Part shown: piece after piece, positions 51,655-59,248 of the stretch | How the letters are laid out: each line of letters opens with the position of its first letter | How positions within the stretch are numbered: position 1 is the first letter of the stretch | Source of the DNA: Comamonadaceae bacterium | GTDB lineage: Bacteria; Pseudomonadota; Gammaproteobacteria; Burkholderiales; Burkholderiaceae_C | Direction: 5' to 3' | DNA: 64,000 nucleotides | Assembly (NCBI GenBank): GCA_947372745.1 | Contig: CANBUY010000004.1 | Span: 23,404-87,403 of the forward strand | Notes under the pieces: generated by a model | Databases searched by the model: none | What the model was told of the DNA's origin: nothing | Seen by the model: the letters and a program-made list of their open reading frames with translations, nothing else | Position numbers and translations under genes: made by a program

Positions 51655-52854
51655 ATGTACCGTCGTACCTTGTTTTCACGTACCGCCATTGGCTTTGCCG
51701 TTCTGGCCAGCACCTTGTCCGCAGGTTTTGCGCTTGCCCAAAGCAAAGAAATCAAAATTGCCCACATTTACAGCAAGACCGGCCCACTGGAAGCCTACGG
51801 CAAGCAAACCGCCACCGGTTTTATGATGGGGCTGGACTACGCCACCGGCGGCACCATGTTGGTGGCTGGCAAAAAATTGGTCGTGATTGAAAAAGACGAC
51901 CAAGGCAAGCCCGATCTCGGTAAGAGCTTGCTGGCTGCCGCCTATGGCGACGACAAAGTGGACCTGGCAGTGGGCCCCACCGCCTCACCCGTCGCGCTGG
52001 CCATGTTGCCCGTGGCTGAAGAATACAAAAAGATTTTGATGGTAGAGCCCGCTGTAGCCGACTCCATCACGGGCGAGAAGTGGAATAAATACATCTTCCG
52101 CACCGGGCGCAACAGCTCCCAAGACGCCATCTCCAATGCCGTGGCGATGGACAAGGCGGGCATCACCATTGCCACCCTGGCGCAAGATTCTGCGTTTGGC
52201 CGCGACGGCGTGAAGGCGTTTAAAGAGTCGATCAAAAAAGCCAAGCTGGTGCATGAGGAGTTCTTGCCACCTGCCACCACCGACTTCACGGCCGGTGCCC
52301 AACGCCTGATCGACAAGCTCAAAGACCAACCCGGTCGCAAAGTCATTTTCATCATCTGGGCCGGCGGTAACCCGTTCAAGATTGCCGATATGGACTTGAA
52401 GCGCTATGGCATTGAGATTGCCACCGGCGGTAATATTTTGCCCGCCATGGTCGCCTACAAACAGTTCCCCGGCATGGAAGGCGCTGCGTATTATTACTTT
52501 GGCATGCCTAAAAACCCGATCAACGATGCCATGGTGGCCCAGCACTACCAGCAGTTCAAAACACCGCCTGACTTCTTTACGGCAGGTGGATTTTCAGCGG
52601 CAATGGCGGTGGTCACGGCACTCAAAAAATCCAATGGCGATGCCAGCGCCAACACGCTGATCAAAACCATGGAAGGCATGAGTTTCGATACGCCCAAGGG
52701 CAAGATGACCTTCCGCAAGGAAGACCACCAGGCCATGCAAAGCATGTTCCATTTCAAGATCAAGATCGACCCAGCGTTTGCCTGGGGCGTGCCTGAACTC
52801 GTGCGCGAGATCAAGGCCGAAGAAATGCAAATTCCGATTCGCAACAAGCGCTGA
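51655..52854 (+). CDS. Liv-type ABC importer receptor (sigma-54-linked)
   Basis: A 399-residue HAAT-family receptor. The signal peptide (RTLFSRTAIGFAVLASTLSA and following; about 1-29) leads into the Leu/Ile/Val-binding fold (IKIAHIYSKTGPLEAYGKQT; VDLAVGPTASPVALAMLPVAEEY). It differs from the first receptor (8547) in the ligand-contact loops. The ligand is unknown. Expression under sigma-54 and a PAS activator suggests a nitrogen source or unusual carbon source; the linked hydrolase at 56427 suggests an ester or amide. Confidence 0.9.
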   Translation: MYRRTLFSRTAIGFAVLASTLSAGFALAQSKEIKIAHIYSKTGPLEAYGKQTATGFMMGLDYATGGTMLVAGKKLVVIEKDDQGKPDLGKSLLAAAYGDDKVDLAVGPTASPVALAMLPVAEEYKKILMVEPAVADSITGEKWNKYIFRTGRNSSQDAISNAVAMDKAGITIATLAQDSAFGRDGVKAFKESIKKAKLVHEEFLPPATTDFTAGAQRLIDKLKDQPGRKVIFIIWAGGNPFKIADMDLKRYGIEIATGGNILPAMVAYKQFPGMEGAAYYYFGMPKNPINDAMVAQHYQQFKTPPDFFTAGGFSAAMAVVTALKKSNGDASANTLIKTMEGMSFDTPKGKMTFRKEDHQAMQSMFHFKIKIDPAFAWGVPELVREIKAEEMQIPIRNKR

Positions 52855-52864
52855 TCGGACCACC

Positions 52865-53641
52865 ATGCTGGAGACGAAAGGTCTCACGGTCCGCTTTGGC
52901 GGACACGTGGCGGTGAATGCTGTCAGCTGCGCTTTCAAGCCCGGCACGCTGACCGCCATTGTGGGCCCCAACGGGGCGGGCAAGACGACGTATTTCAACC
53001 TGATCTCGGGGCAGATCAAGGCCACAGCCGGAGAGGTTTTTCTCAACGGCACCAGTCTGGCGGGCTTGAGCCCATCGGCCCGAACCCGGGCTGGTTTGGG
53101 GCGGGCCTTTCAGTTGACCAACCTGTTTCCTAACCTGACGGTGCTGGAAAACGTGCGCCTGGCGGTGCAGGCGGCGCGTTCGGGTGCGCACCTGCGCGGC
53201 TTAAACCTATGGAGCATCTGGAGCGACCACAAGGCGCTGACCCTGTTGGCCGAAGAGGTGTTGGAGGCGGTGGCCATGAACGACAAGCAAAACCTGCTGG
53301 TGGCCAGTTTGCCCCACGGCGACCAGCGCAAACTTGAAGTCGCCTTGCTGATGGCGCTGGAGCCCGATGTGTTCATGTTTGACGAGCCCACCGCCGGTAT
53401 GAGCGCCGACGAAGCGCCCGTGATTCTTGATTTGATCCGCAAACTCAAGGACGACAAAAGAAAAACCATCCTCTTGGTGGAGCACAAAATGGACGTAGTG
53501 CGCGAACTGGCCGACCGCATCATCGTGCTGCACAACGGTTGCCTGGTGGCCGATGGCGAACCCGCCACCGTGATCGCCTTGCCCATCGTGCAAGAGGCCT
53601 ACCTAGGCGTTGCGCCTGTGGATGCAAGGGACGCTGCATGA
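52865..53641 (+). CDS. Liv-type ABC importer ATPase, LivG family
   Basis: A 258-residue ATPase with Walker A GPNGAGKTT, Q-loop RAFQLTNLFPNL, signature SLPHGDQRKLEVALLMA (a variant signature, PHGDQ instead of SGGQ), Walker B VFMFDEPTAGMS and switch His VEHKMDVV. ATG 52865 lies 10 bases after the receptor stop; the frame is open earlier but overlaps the receptor. Its stop overlaps the livF ATG as ATGA. Confidence 0.92.
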   Translation: MLETKGLTVRFGGHVAVNAVSCAFKPGTLTAIVGPNGAGKTTYFNLISGQIKATAGEVFLNGTSLAGLSPSARTRAGLGRAFQLTNLFPNLTVLENVRLAVQAARSGAHLRGLNLWSIWSDHKALTLLAEEVLEAVAMNDKQNLLVASLPHGDQRKLEVALLMALEPDVFMFDEPTAGMSADEAPVILDLIRKLKDDKRKTILLVEHKMDVVRELADRIIVLHNGCLVADGEPATVIALPIVQEAYLGVAPVDARDAA

Positions 53642-54363
53642 GTGATGTTTTATTAAAACTCGAAGGCGTTCACACCCATATTGGCGCGTACCACATCCTG
53701 CACGGGGTGGACCTAGTGGTGCCCCGCGGGCAACTCACCTTGCTGTTGGGGCGCAATGGCGCTGGCAAAACCACCACGCTGCGCACCATCATGGGTTTGT
53801 GGCATGCCAGCCAAGGTCGTCTGCACTTCGGTGCCCAAGACATCACCGCGCTCAACACGCCGGAAATTGCCGGCCTCAATATTGCCTACGTGCCCGAGAA
53901 CATGGGTATTTTTTCCGACCTCACGGTCAAAGAAAACATGTTGCTGGCGGCCCGAAAAGCGCAGCGCGCCAGCCAGATGGACGAGGCGCGTCTGCAGTGG
54001 ATTTTTTCGTTGTTTCCCGCTGTTGAGAAGTTCTGGAACCACCCGGCGGGCAAGCTCTCGGGGGGGCAAAAGCAGATGCTGGCGGTGGCGCGTGCCATTG
54101 TGGAGCCGCGTGAGCTGCTGATTGTGGACGAGCCCAGCAAAGGCCTGGCCCCCGCCATCATCAACAACATGATCGACGCCTTTGCCCAGCTCAAGGCCAC
54201 CGGCACCACGATTTTGCTGGTCGAGCAAAACATCAATTTTGCCAAGCGCCTGGGGGACCAGGTGGCGGTGATGGACAACGGACGCGTGGTGCACGCGGGC
54301 ACGATGGCGGCCTTGGCCGAAGACGAAGCGTTGCAGCGATCGCTGCTGGGGCTGGCTTTATGA
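53638..54363 (+). CDS. Liv-type ABC importer ATPase, LivF family
   Basis: A 241-residue ATPase with Walker A GRNGAGKTT, AYVPENMGIFSDLTVKEN, signature KLSGGQKQMLAVARAI, Walker B LIVDEPSKGLAP and Gln switch VEQNINFA. Coupled to LivG upstream and LivH downstream by ATGA overlaps. Confidence 0.92.
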   Translation: MSDVLLKLEGVHTHIGAYHILHGVDLVVPRGQLTLLLGRNGAGKTTTLRTIMGLWHASQGRLHFGAQDITALNTPEIAGLNIAYVPENMGIFSDLTVKENMLLAARKAQRASQMDEARLQWIFSLFPAVEKFWNHPAGKLSGGQKQMLAVARAIVEPRELLIVDEPSKGLAPAIINNMIDAFAQLKATGTTILLVEQNINFAKRLGDQVAVMDNGRVVHAGTMAALAEDEALQRSLLGLAL

Positions 54364-55343
54364 AAAACACAGACTTTGACTGGAAGCCGCTGGCGCTGGT
54401 GCCTTTGCTGGCGCTCTTGGTGCTGCCCTTTATCGGCTCGCCCTCCACCTGGCTCACGCTCACCGTGGCGGGCTTGGCCATGGGCATGATTATTTTTGTG
54501 ATTGCCTCGGGGCTGACCCTGGTTTTTGGCCTGATGGACGTGCTCAACTTTGGCCACGGGGTGTTCATTGCCCTGGGCGCCTTTGTGGCCACCACGGTGC
54601 TGGGCCTGATGGGGGACTGGACCGGCTCGCAAGACCTTTGGCGCAATTTGGTGGCCGTATTTCCCGCCATGTTGGTGGCGATGGCGGTGTCGGGCGCTTT
54701 GGGCTTGGCGTTTGAACGCTTCATTGTGCGGCCCGTATATGGCCAGCATTTGAAGCAAATTTTGATCACCATGGGCGGCATGATCATTGGCGAAGAGCTC
54801 ATCAAAGTGATCTGGGGCCCTGCGCAGATTGCTTTGCCCCTGCCTGAAGGTTTGCGCGGTTCCTTGCTGATTGGCGATGCCGCCATTGAAAAATACCGGT
54901 TGCTTGCGGTGGCGGTGGGGCTGGTGGTGTTTGCGCTGCTGGCCTGGACGCTGGGCCGCACCAAGATTGGCTTGTTGATTCGCGCAGGCGTCCAGGACCG
55001 CGAAATGGTGGAGTCGCTGGGCTACCGCATCAAGCGCCTCTTTGTGGGCGTGTTTGTGGCGGGCAGTGCTCTGGCCGGTCTGGGCGGCGTGATGTGGGGC
55101 CTGTACCAACAAAACGTGACGCCACAAATTGGCGCGCAGGTGAACGTGCTGATCTTTATCGTCATCATCATCGGCGGGCTGGGCTCCACCGGGGGTGCCT
55201 TGATCGGTGCTTTGCTGGTGGGCCTGATGGCCAACTACACCGGTTTTTTGCTGCCCAAAGTAGCGCTGTTTTCGAACATTGCGTTGATGGTGGCGATTTT
55301 GCTGTGGCGTCCGCAGGGGGTTTACCCCGTGGCCAAGCGCTGA
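54360..55343 (+). CDS. Liv-type ABC importer permease, LivH family
   Basis: A 327-residue permease with about eight membrane segments. LTLVFGLMDVLNFGHGVFIA and the C-terminal LGSTGGALIGALLVGLMANY are LivH signatures, and IRAGVQDREMVESLG is the coupling helix. It is longer than the first LivH (9777) because of a larger periplasmic loop after TM3. Overlaps livF by four bases. Confidence 0.92.
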   Translation: MKNTDFDWKPLALVPLLALLVLPFIGSPSTWLTLTVAGLAMGMIIFVIASGLTLVFGLMDVLNFGHGVFIALGAFVATTVLGLMGDWTGSQDLWRNLVAVFPAMLVAMAVSGALGLAFERFIVRPVYGQHLKQILITMGGMIIGEELIKVIWGPAQIALPLPEGLRGSLLIGDAAIEKYRLLAVAVGLVVFALLAWTLGRTKIGLLIRAGVQDREMVESLGYRIKRLFVGVFVAGSALAGLGGVMWGLYQQNVTPQIGAQVNVLIFIVIIIGGLGSTGGALIGALLVGLMANYTGFLLPKVALFSNIALMVAILLWRPQGVYPVAKR

Positions 55344-55344
55344 A

Positions 55345-56430
55345 ATGGGCTTAAACATGCTAACCCGACTTCTCTCCAACGACTTTCCCCGCAGCCGCGT
55401 GCTGGCGCTTTTGCTGGTGCTGCTGCTGATCGCACTGGCGGGGGCACCGTTTATTTTCCCCGGCGTTAAAGCGCTGAATGTGGCAGCCAAGGTTCTGGTG
55501 TTCATTGTGCTGGTGGCCAGTTTTGACCTGCTGCTGGGCTTTACCGGCATCGTCAGTTTTGCCCACACCATGTTTTTTGGTATTGGCGCTTATGGCATCG
55601 CGGTGGCTACCACGCGCCTGGGCCCAACCTGGGAGGCGCTGGGTGTGGGGCTGCTGGGTTCCTTGGCGCTGTCTTTTGTGCTGGCGCTGGCGGTTGGCTT
55701 GTTTTCACTGCGGGTGCGGGCGATCTTTTTTGCCATGATTACCCTGGCCGTGGCCTCGGCTTTTTTAACGCTGGCCTCGCAACTGTCCGACATCACCGGT
55801 GGTGAAGATGGTCTAAGTTTCAAAGTGCCCGAGATCTTGTCGCCTAGTTATGAATTCAGCGACACCCCGTTTCTAGGCGTCTCGCTGGATGGCCGTTTGC
55901 TCACCTATTACCTGTTGTTTGTGGCGGCGCTGGTGCTCTTGCTCGCCTTGCTGCGCATCGTCAATTCGCCGTTTGGCCGGGTGCTGCAAGCCATTCGTGA
56001 AAACGAATTTAGGGCAGAGGCGATTGGCTACCGCGTGGTGGTTTACCGCACCACGTCGAGCATTTTGTCGGCGCTGTTTGCCTGTCTGGCCGGTGCCATG
56101 CTGGCGCTCTGGTTGCGCTACAACGGGCCGGACACCTCGCTCTCGTTTGAGATCATGATGGACGTGCTGCTGATGGTGGTCATTGGCGGCATGGGCACGA
56201 TTTACGGCGCGGCCATTGGGGCGGCGTTGTTCATGGTGGCGCAAAGTTACCTGCAGGATTTACTTCGCCTGGGCAGCGAAGCCGCATCCAGTTGGCCGTT
56301 GCTGTCGCAGCTTTTGTCGCCAGACCGCTGGTTGCTTTGGTTGGGCGTTTTGTTTGTGCTCTCGGTTTATTATTTTCCAACCGGTGTGGTGGGCCGACTG
56401 CGTACCAGTGCGGCAGGAGGCAAGGCATGA
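55345..56430 (+). CDS. Liv-type ABC importer permease, LivM family
   Basis: A 361-residue permease. LLLGFTGIVSFAHTMFFGIG is the LivM core and IRENEFRAEAIGYRV the coupling helix. A single base separates it from the livH stop. Its stop overlaps the hydrolase ATG as ATGA, placing the hydrolase firmly in the operon. Confidence 0.91.
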   Translation: MGLNMLTRLLSNDFPRSRVLALLLVLLLIALAGAPFIFPGVKALNVAAKVLVFIVLVASFDLLLGFTGIVSFAHTMFFGIGAYGIAVATTRLGPTWEALGVGLLGSLALSFVLALAVGLFSLRVRAIFFAMITLAVASAFLTLASQLSDITGGEDGLSFKVPEILSPSYEFSDTPFLGVSLDGRLLTYYLLFVAALVLLLALLRIVNSPFGRVLQAIRENEFRAEAIGYRVVVYRTTSSILSALFACLAGAMLALWLRYNGPDTSLSFEIMMDVLLMVVIGGMGTIYGAAIGAALFMVAQSYLQDLLRLGSEAASSWPLLSQLLSPDRWLLWLGVLFVLSVYYFPTGVVGRLRTSAAGGKA

Positions 56431-57317
56431 CCTTCAGTTCCAATTACCTGACCTGTGCAGGCTACGAGATCCATTACACCGACTGGCCGGCCAACCCAGG
56501 CGCTGCTGAACGTGGCACGGTCATCGCCTGGCATGGTTTGGCCCGTACCGGGCGCGACATGGATGAGTTGGCCGGGCACTTGAGCCAGCGTGGCTACCGC
56601 GTCATCTGCCCGGATACCCTGGGCCGGGGCCTGAGCCAGTGGAGCGCGAACCCCGCCACCGAGTATTGCCTGGCGTTTTATGCCCGCATCGCCCGCGAAT
56701 TGATTGACCAACTCGGCCTTGAGCAGTTTCACTGGGTGGGCACCTCCATGGGCGGCTCGATTGGCACGGTGTGCGCCTCGGGCCTGCTGGAGCCCACGCT
56801 TAAAGGCCGCCTATTGAGCCTGACGCTCAACGACAACGCGCCCGAATTAGCGCAGGCGGCCATTGAGCGCATCAAGTCATACGCGGGCAGTCCACCGGCG
56901 TTTGCCACCGTGCGCGAGTTGGAGAACTTCTTTCGCCAAGTCTATAAGCCGTACGGGTTTTTGACCGATGCGCAATGGCGCCGTTTAACTGAGACCTCCA
57001 CCCGGCGCCTGCCCGATGGTCGCGTCACGCCGCACTACGACCCGGCTATGGTTCAGCAGTTCATCAGCCACCCTGATGACTATTCCATTTGGCCGCACTT
57101 TGACGCGCTAGTCCTACCGGTGCTGTGTTTGCGTGGCGCTGCCTCTGATTTGGTTTTGCCCGAGACCACGCAAGCCATGACACAGCGCGGCCCTGGACTT
57201 TTGGGTTGCTTGCAAGTGGTAGAGGTTGCAGGCTGCGGCCATGCCCCGGCGCTGAACGTGCCTGAGCAACTCAATCTGATCACGGACTTCATCGCCGCCG
57301 CTACTCATCTGCTTTAG
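56427..57317 (+). CDS. Alpha/beta hydrolase, last gene of the sigma-54-linked operon
   Basis: A 296-residue alpha/beta hydrolase with nucleophile elbow GTSMGGSIG, acid Asp in RGAASDLVLP, catalytic His in GCGHAPALN and an oxyanion stretch WHGLARTG. ATG 56427 overlaps the livM stop by four bases; a longer frame from 56292 lies inside livM. Because it is coupled to an importer, it probably opens the imported compound, an ester, lactone or amide; substrate unknown. Confidence 0.85.
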   Translation: MTFSSNYLTCAGYEIHYTDWPANPGAAERGTVIAWHGLARTGRDMDELAGHLSQRGYRVICPDTLGRGLSQWSANPATEYCLAFYARIARELIDQLGLEQFHWVGTSMGGSIGTVCASGLLEPTLKGRLLSLTLNDNAPELAQAAIERIKSYAGSPPAFATVRELENFFRQVYKPYGFLTDAQWRRLTETSTRRLPDGRVTPHYDPAMVQQFISHPDDYSIWPHFDALVLPVLCLRGAASDLVLPETTQAMTQRGPGLLGCLQVVEVAGCGHAPALNVPEQLNLITDFIAAATHLL

Positions 57318-57318
57318 C

Positions 57319-57376
57319 TTGCTACAAATTTAGTAGCTGGTTAAGCAAGTTTTGCGGTGCCTATGGCTTGATTTCT
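57319..57376 (+). repeat. Dispersed repeat, copy 5 of 6
   Basis: Starts two bases after the hydrolase stop with TTGCTACAAATTTAGTAGCT (a five-base GCTAC/GTAGC stem), then GGTTAAGCAAG, and ends near GGCTTGATTTC. Probably acts as the end of the sigma-54-linked operon. Confidence 0.7.
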
Positions 57377-57453
57377 TATAAAAATCTGTTGGGGATGTGG
57401 GCGCTGTCCTGAGGCGTCCTGACATGTGTCCGTCACAGTGCAAAATAGCATCC

Positions 57454-58302
57454 ATGAAAACACCCCCCAGATTACAAACTTTGGTTGAAGAAGGCCTGAT
57501 CGACACGGTGGTTCGCCAGTTGATGAGTGGCAAAGAGGCCATGGTGTATGTGGTGCGCTGCGGTGAAGAGACTCGCTGCGCCAAAATTTACAAAGAAGCC
57601 ACCAACCGCAGCTTTCGCCAGGCGGTGGACTACACCGAAAACCGCAAGGTCAAAAACTCGCGCCAAGCCCGCGCCATGGCCAAAGGCTCCAAATTTGGCC
57701 GCGAAGCGCAAGAGGCCGCCTGGCAAAGTGCCGAGGTCGATGCGCTTTACCGACTGGCCGATGCCGGTGTGCGTGTGCCCAAGCCCTACAACTTTTTTGA
57801 GGGCGTGCTCTTGATGGAGCTCGTGACCGATGCCCACGGCGACGCCGCACCCCGCCTGAACGATGTCGCCTTTACGCCCGAAGAAGCCCTGGGCCACCAC
57901 GCCATGCTTATTAAACAAGTGGTGCGCATGCTGTGCGCCGGCGTGGTCCACGGGGATTTGTCTGAGTTCAATATCTTGCTGGCCGAGGACGGTCCGGTCA
58001 TCATCGACCTGCCGCAAGCCGTGGACGCCGCCGGTAACAACCACGCCAAACGCATGCTGCTGCGCGATGTGGACAACCTGCGCGGCTTCTTTGGCCAGTT
58101 TGCCCCCGAGCTTTTAAAAACCGACTTTGGACTTGAAATTTGGGAGCTGTACCAACGCGGCGCGCTCGACAACGACGCAGCCCTGACCGGCCGCTTTGTG
58201 CGCCAGACCGGCACGGTGGACGTGGGCGGCCTCATGCGCGAGATTGACGACGCCCGCGCCGAGGACGCGGCCCGCCGCCTGCGCATGCAGACAGCGCCTT
58301 AA
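57454..58302 (+). CDS. RIO-type serine/threonine protein kinase
   Basis: A 282-residue atypical kinase. The RIO fold (about 20-230) has the ATP-binding Lys in TRCAKIYKE, catalytic loop VVHGDLSEFNIL and metal-binding Asp in IIDLPQAVD. Bacterial RIO kinases of this length are common in Proteobacteria, with unknown targets. ATG 57454 is chosen as the conserved MKTPPRLQTLVEEG start. It ends 9 bases before the Mrr-like gene. Confidence 0.88.
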   Translation: MKTPPRLQTLVEEGLIDTVVRQLMSGKEAMVYVVRCGEETRCAKIYKEATNRSFRQAVDYTENRKVKNSRQARAMAKGSKFGREAQEAAWQSAEVDALYRLADAGVRVPKPYNFFEGVLLMELVTDAHGDAAPRLNDVAFTPEEALGHHAMLIKQVVRMLCAGVVHGDLSEFNILLAEDGPVIIDLPQAVDAAGNNHAKRMLLRDVDNLRGFFGQFAPELLKTDFGLEIWELYQRGALDNDAALTGRFVRQTGTVDVGGLMREIDDARAEDAARRLRMQTAP

Positions 58303-58311
58303 AGGAAATTT

Positions 58312-58878
58312 ATGAAATTGAAGATGGCTAAAAACTCCCTGTTTGCGGTGCTGCTGCGCTCACCGTGGTGGATGAGTGTGGCGCTGGTGGGGGTCTTTGT
58401 GATGGCCTCCATCGCTTTATTGCCCCCGCAGTACGTGGGTTTTGGCGTGATGGGCGGCTTGCCTTTTTTGGTGATTGCGGTCATGGCTGCCTGGCGGCAG
58501 TGGCACGCGCCCGACCCAGCCAAGGTGGCGCAAGCACTGGAGTTGGCGGGTTCTATGTCCTGGAAAGACTTCTCAAAACAGGTGGAGCAAGGCTTTGAGC
58601 GCCAAGGCTACGCGGTGACTCGTCTGAGTGGTGGCGCGGCTGATTTTCAATTGACCAAAGCCGAACGCATCACGCTGGTCAGTTGCAAACGCTGGAAAGC
58701 CGCCAGCCAAGGCGTGGACACCCTGCGTGACTTGTCCGCAGCCAAAGATGCCCAAGGCGCCCAGCACGCCATGCTCATCAGCTTGGGTGCTGTCACCGCG
58801 CAAGCCAGCCGCTACGCGCAAGAGCAAAGTCTTTTCCTGATGACGGAGCTCGAACTGGCGCAACTGCTCACGCCTTGA
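58312..58878 (+). CDS. Membrane-anchored Mrr-like restriction-endonuclease-fold protein
   Basis: A 188-residue protein with two N-terminal membrane segments (about 18-38 and 44-62) and a cytoplasmic Mrr-type endonuclease fold (about 80-185): WKDFSKQVEQGFERQGY, catalytic Asp111 in ADFQL and the CKRWKA motif with Lys126 for the usual QxK. Proteins of this type are poorly characterised; a DNA-damage or nuclease role is likely. AAAGGAAA lies before the ATG. Probably co-transcribed with the RIO kinase. Confidence 0.8.
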   Translation: MKLKMAKNSLFAVLLRSPWWMSVALVGVFVMASIALLPPQYVGFGVMGGLPFLVIAVMAAWRQWHAPDPAKVAQALELAGSMSWKDFSKQVEQGFERQGYAVTRLSGGAADFQLTKAERITLVSCKRWKAASQGVDTLRDLSAAKDAQGAQHAMLISLGAVTAQASRYAQEQSLFLMTELELAQLLTP

Positions 58879-58912
58879 GGCTAACGTATCGTATTGAGAC
58901 GGCGTGAGGCTT

Positions 58913-58988
58913 GGGGGTCAGATCCCAATTCAGGACAATATTATTTCCGGCGATACACAAGCAAGAACGAAATTGGGCTCTGACCCCC
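58913..58988. repeat. REP-like inverted repeat (GGGGTCAGA type)
   Basis: GGGGGTCAGATCCCAATT (58913-58930) and AATTGGGCTCTGACCCCC (58971-58988) form an 18-base inverted repeat with one mismatch around 40 bases. This motif resembles the ends of REP/RAYT-associated elements. No transposase gene is present. Confidence 0.7.
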
Positions 58989-59248
58989 GAGCCGCCCCCG
59001 CCGGAGAAGTCGCCCATCGTTGCGGGCCAGTCACCGCTGCGGGCCGCTGATTGGGGGGCGGAGCCCCCTGTTCGTCACTGGTTGCCAGTCAAAAGTCATA
59101 GATCGCCGCGCTACGCTCGCGAAGACGGGTCTTGGTTTGGGTCTGCAATTGCGTGACTTTCATCAAGTGATCGGGGCTAGTCGCATTTCATAATTTCTCT
59201 GGCACAAGCAGCCCTTCGTTGCTTGATGACTTCTGCCTGAGGAAAAGC
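58989..59248. other. Non-coding stretch upstream of the phosphorylase
   Basis: About 260 bases without a convincing gene (341 from the Mrr-like stop if the REP-like repeat is counted). GGGGGC-GGA-GCCCCC (59054-59068) is a compact hairpin without a T tract. The frame 58911-59156 plus is open but spans the inverted repeat and has no family features. The promoter of the phosphorylase should be near 59150-59230 but was not resolved. Confidence 0.4.

Noticed and set aside
53886..55571. 561-codon open frame on the minus strand
   Set aside because: Covers livF and livH in antisense, His/Gln/Arg-rich with no recognisable fold; shadow of G+C-rich permease genes.
59054..59068. GGGGGC-GGA-GCCCCC hairpin before the phosphorylase
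   Set aside because: No T tract and loop of three; listed only in the non-coding entry.
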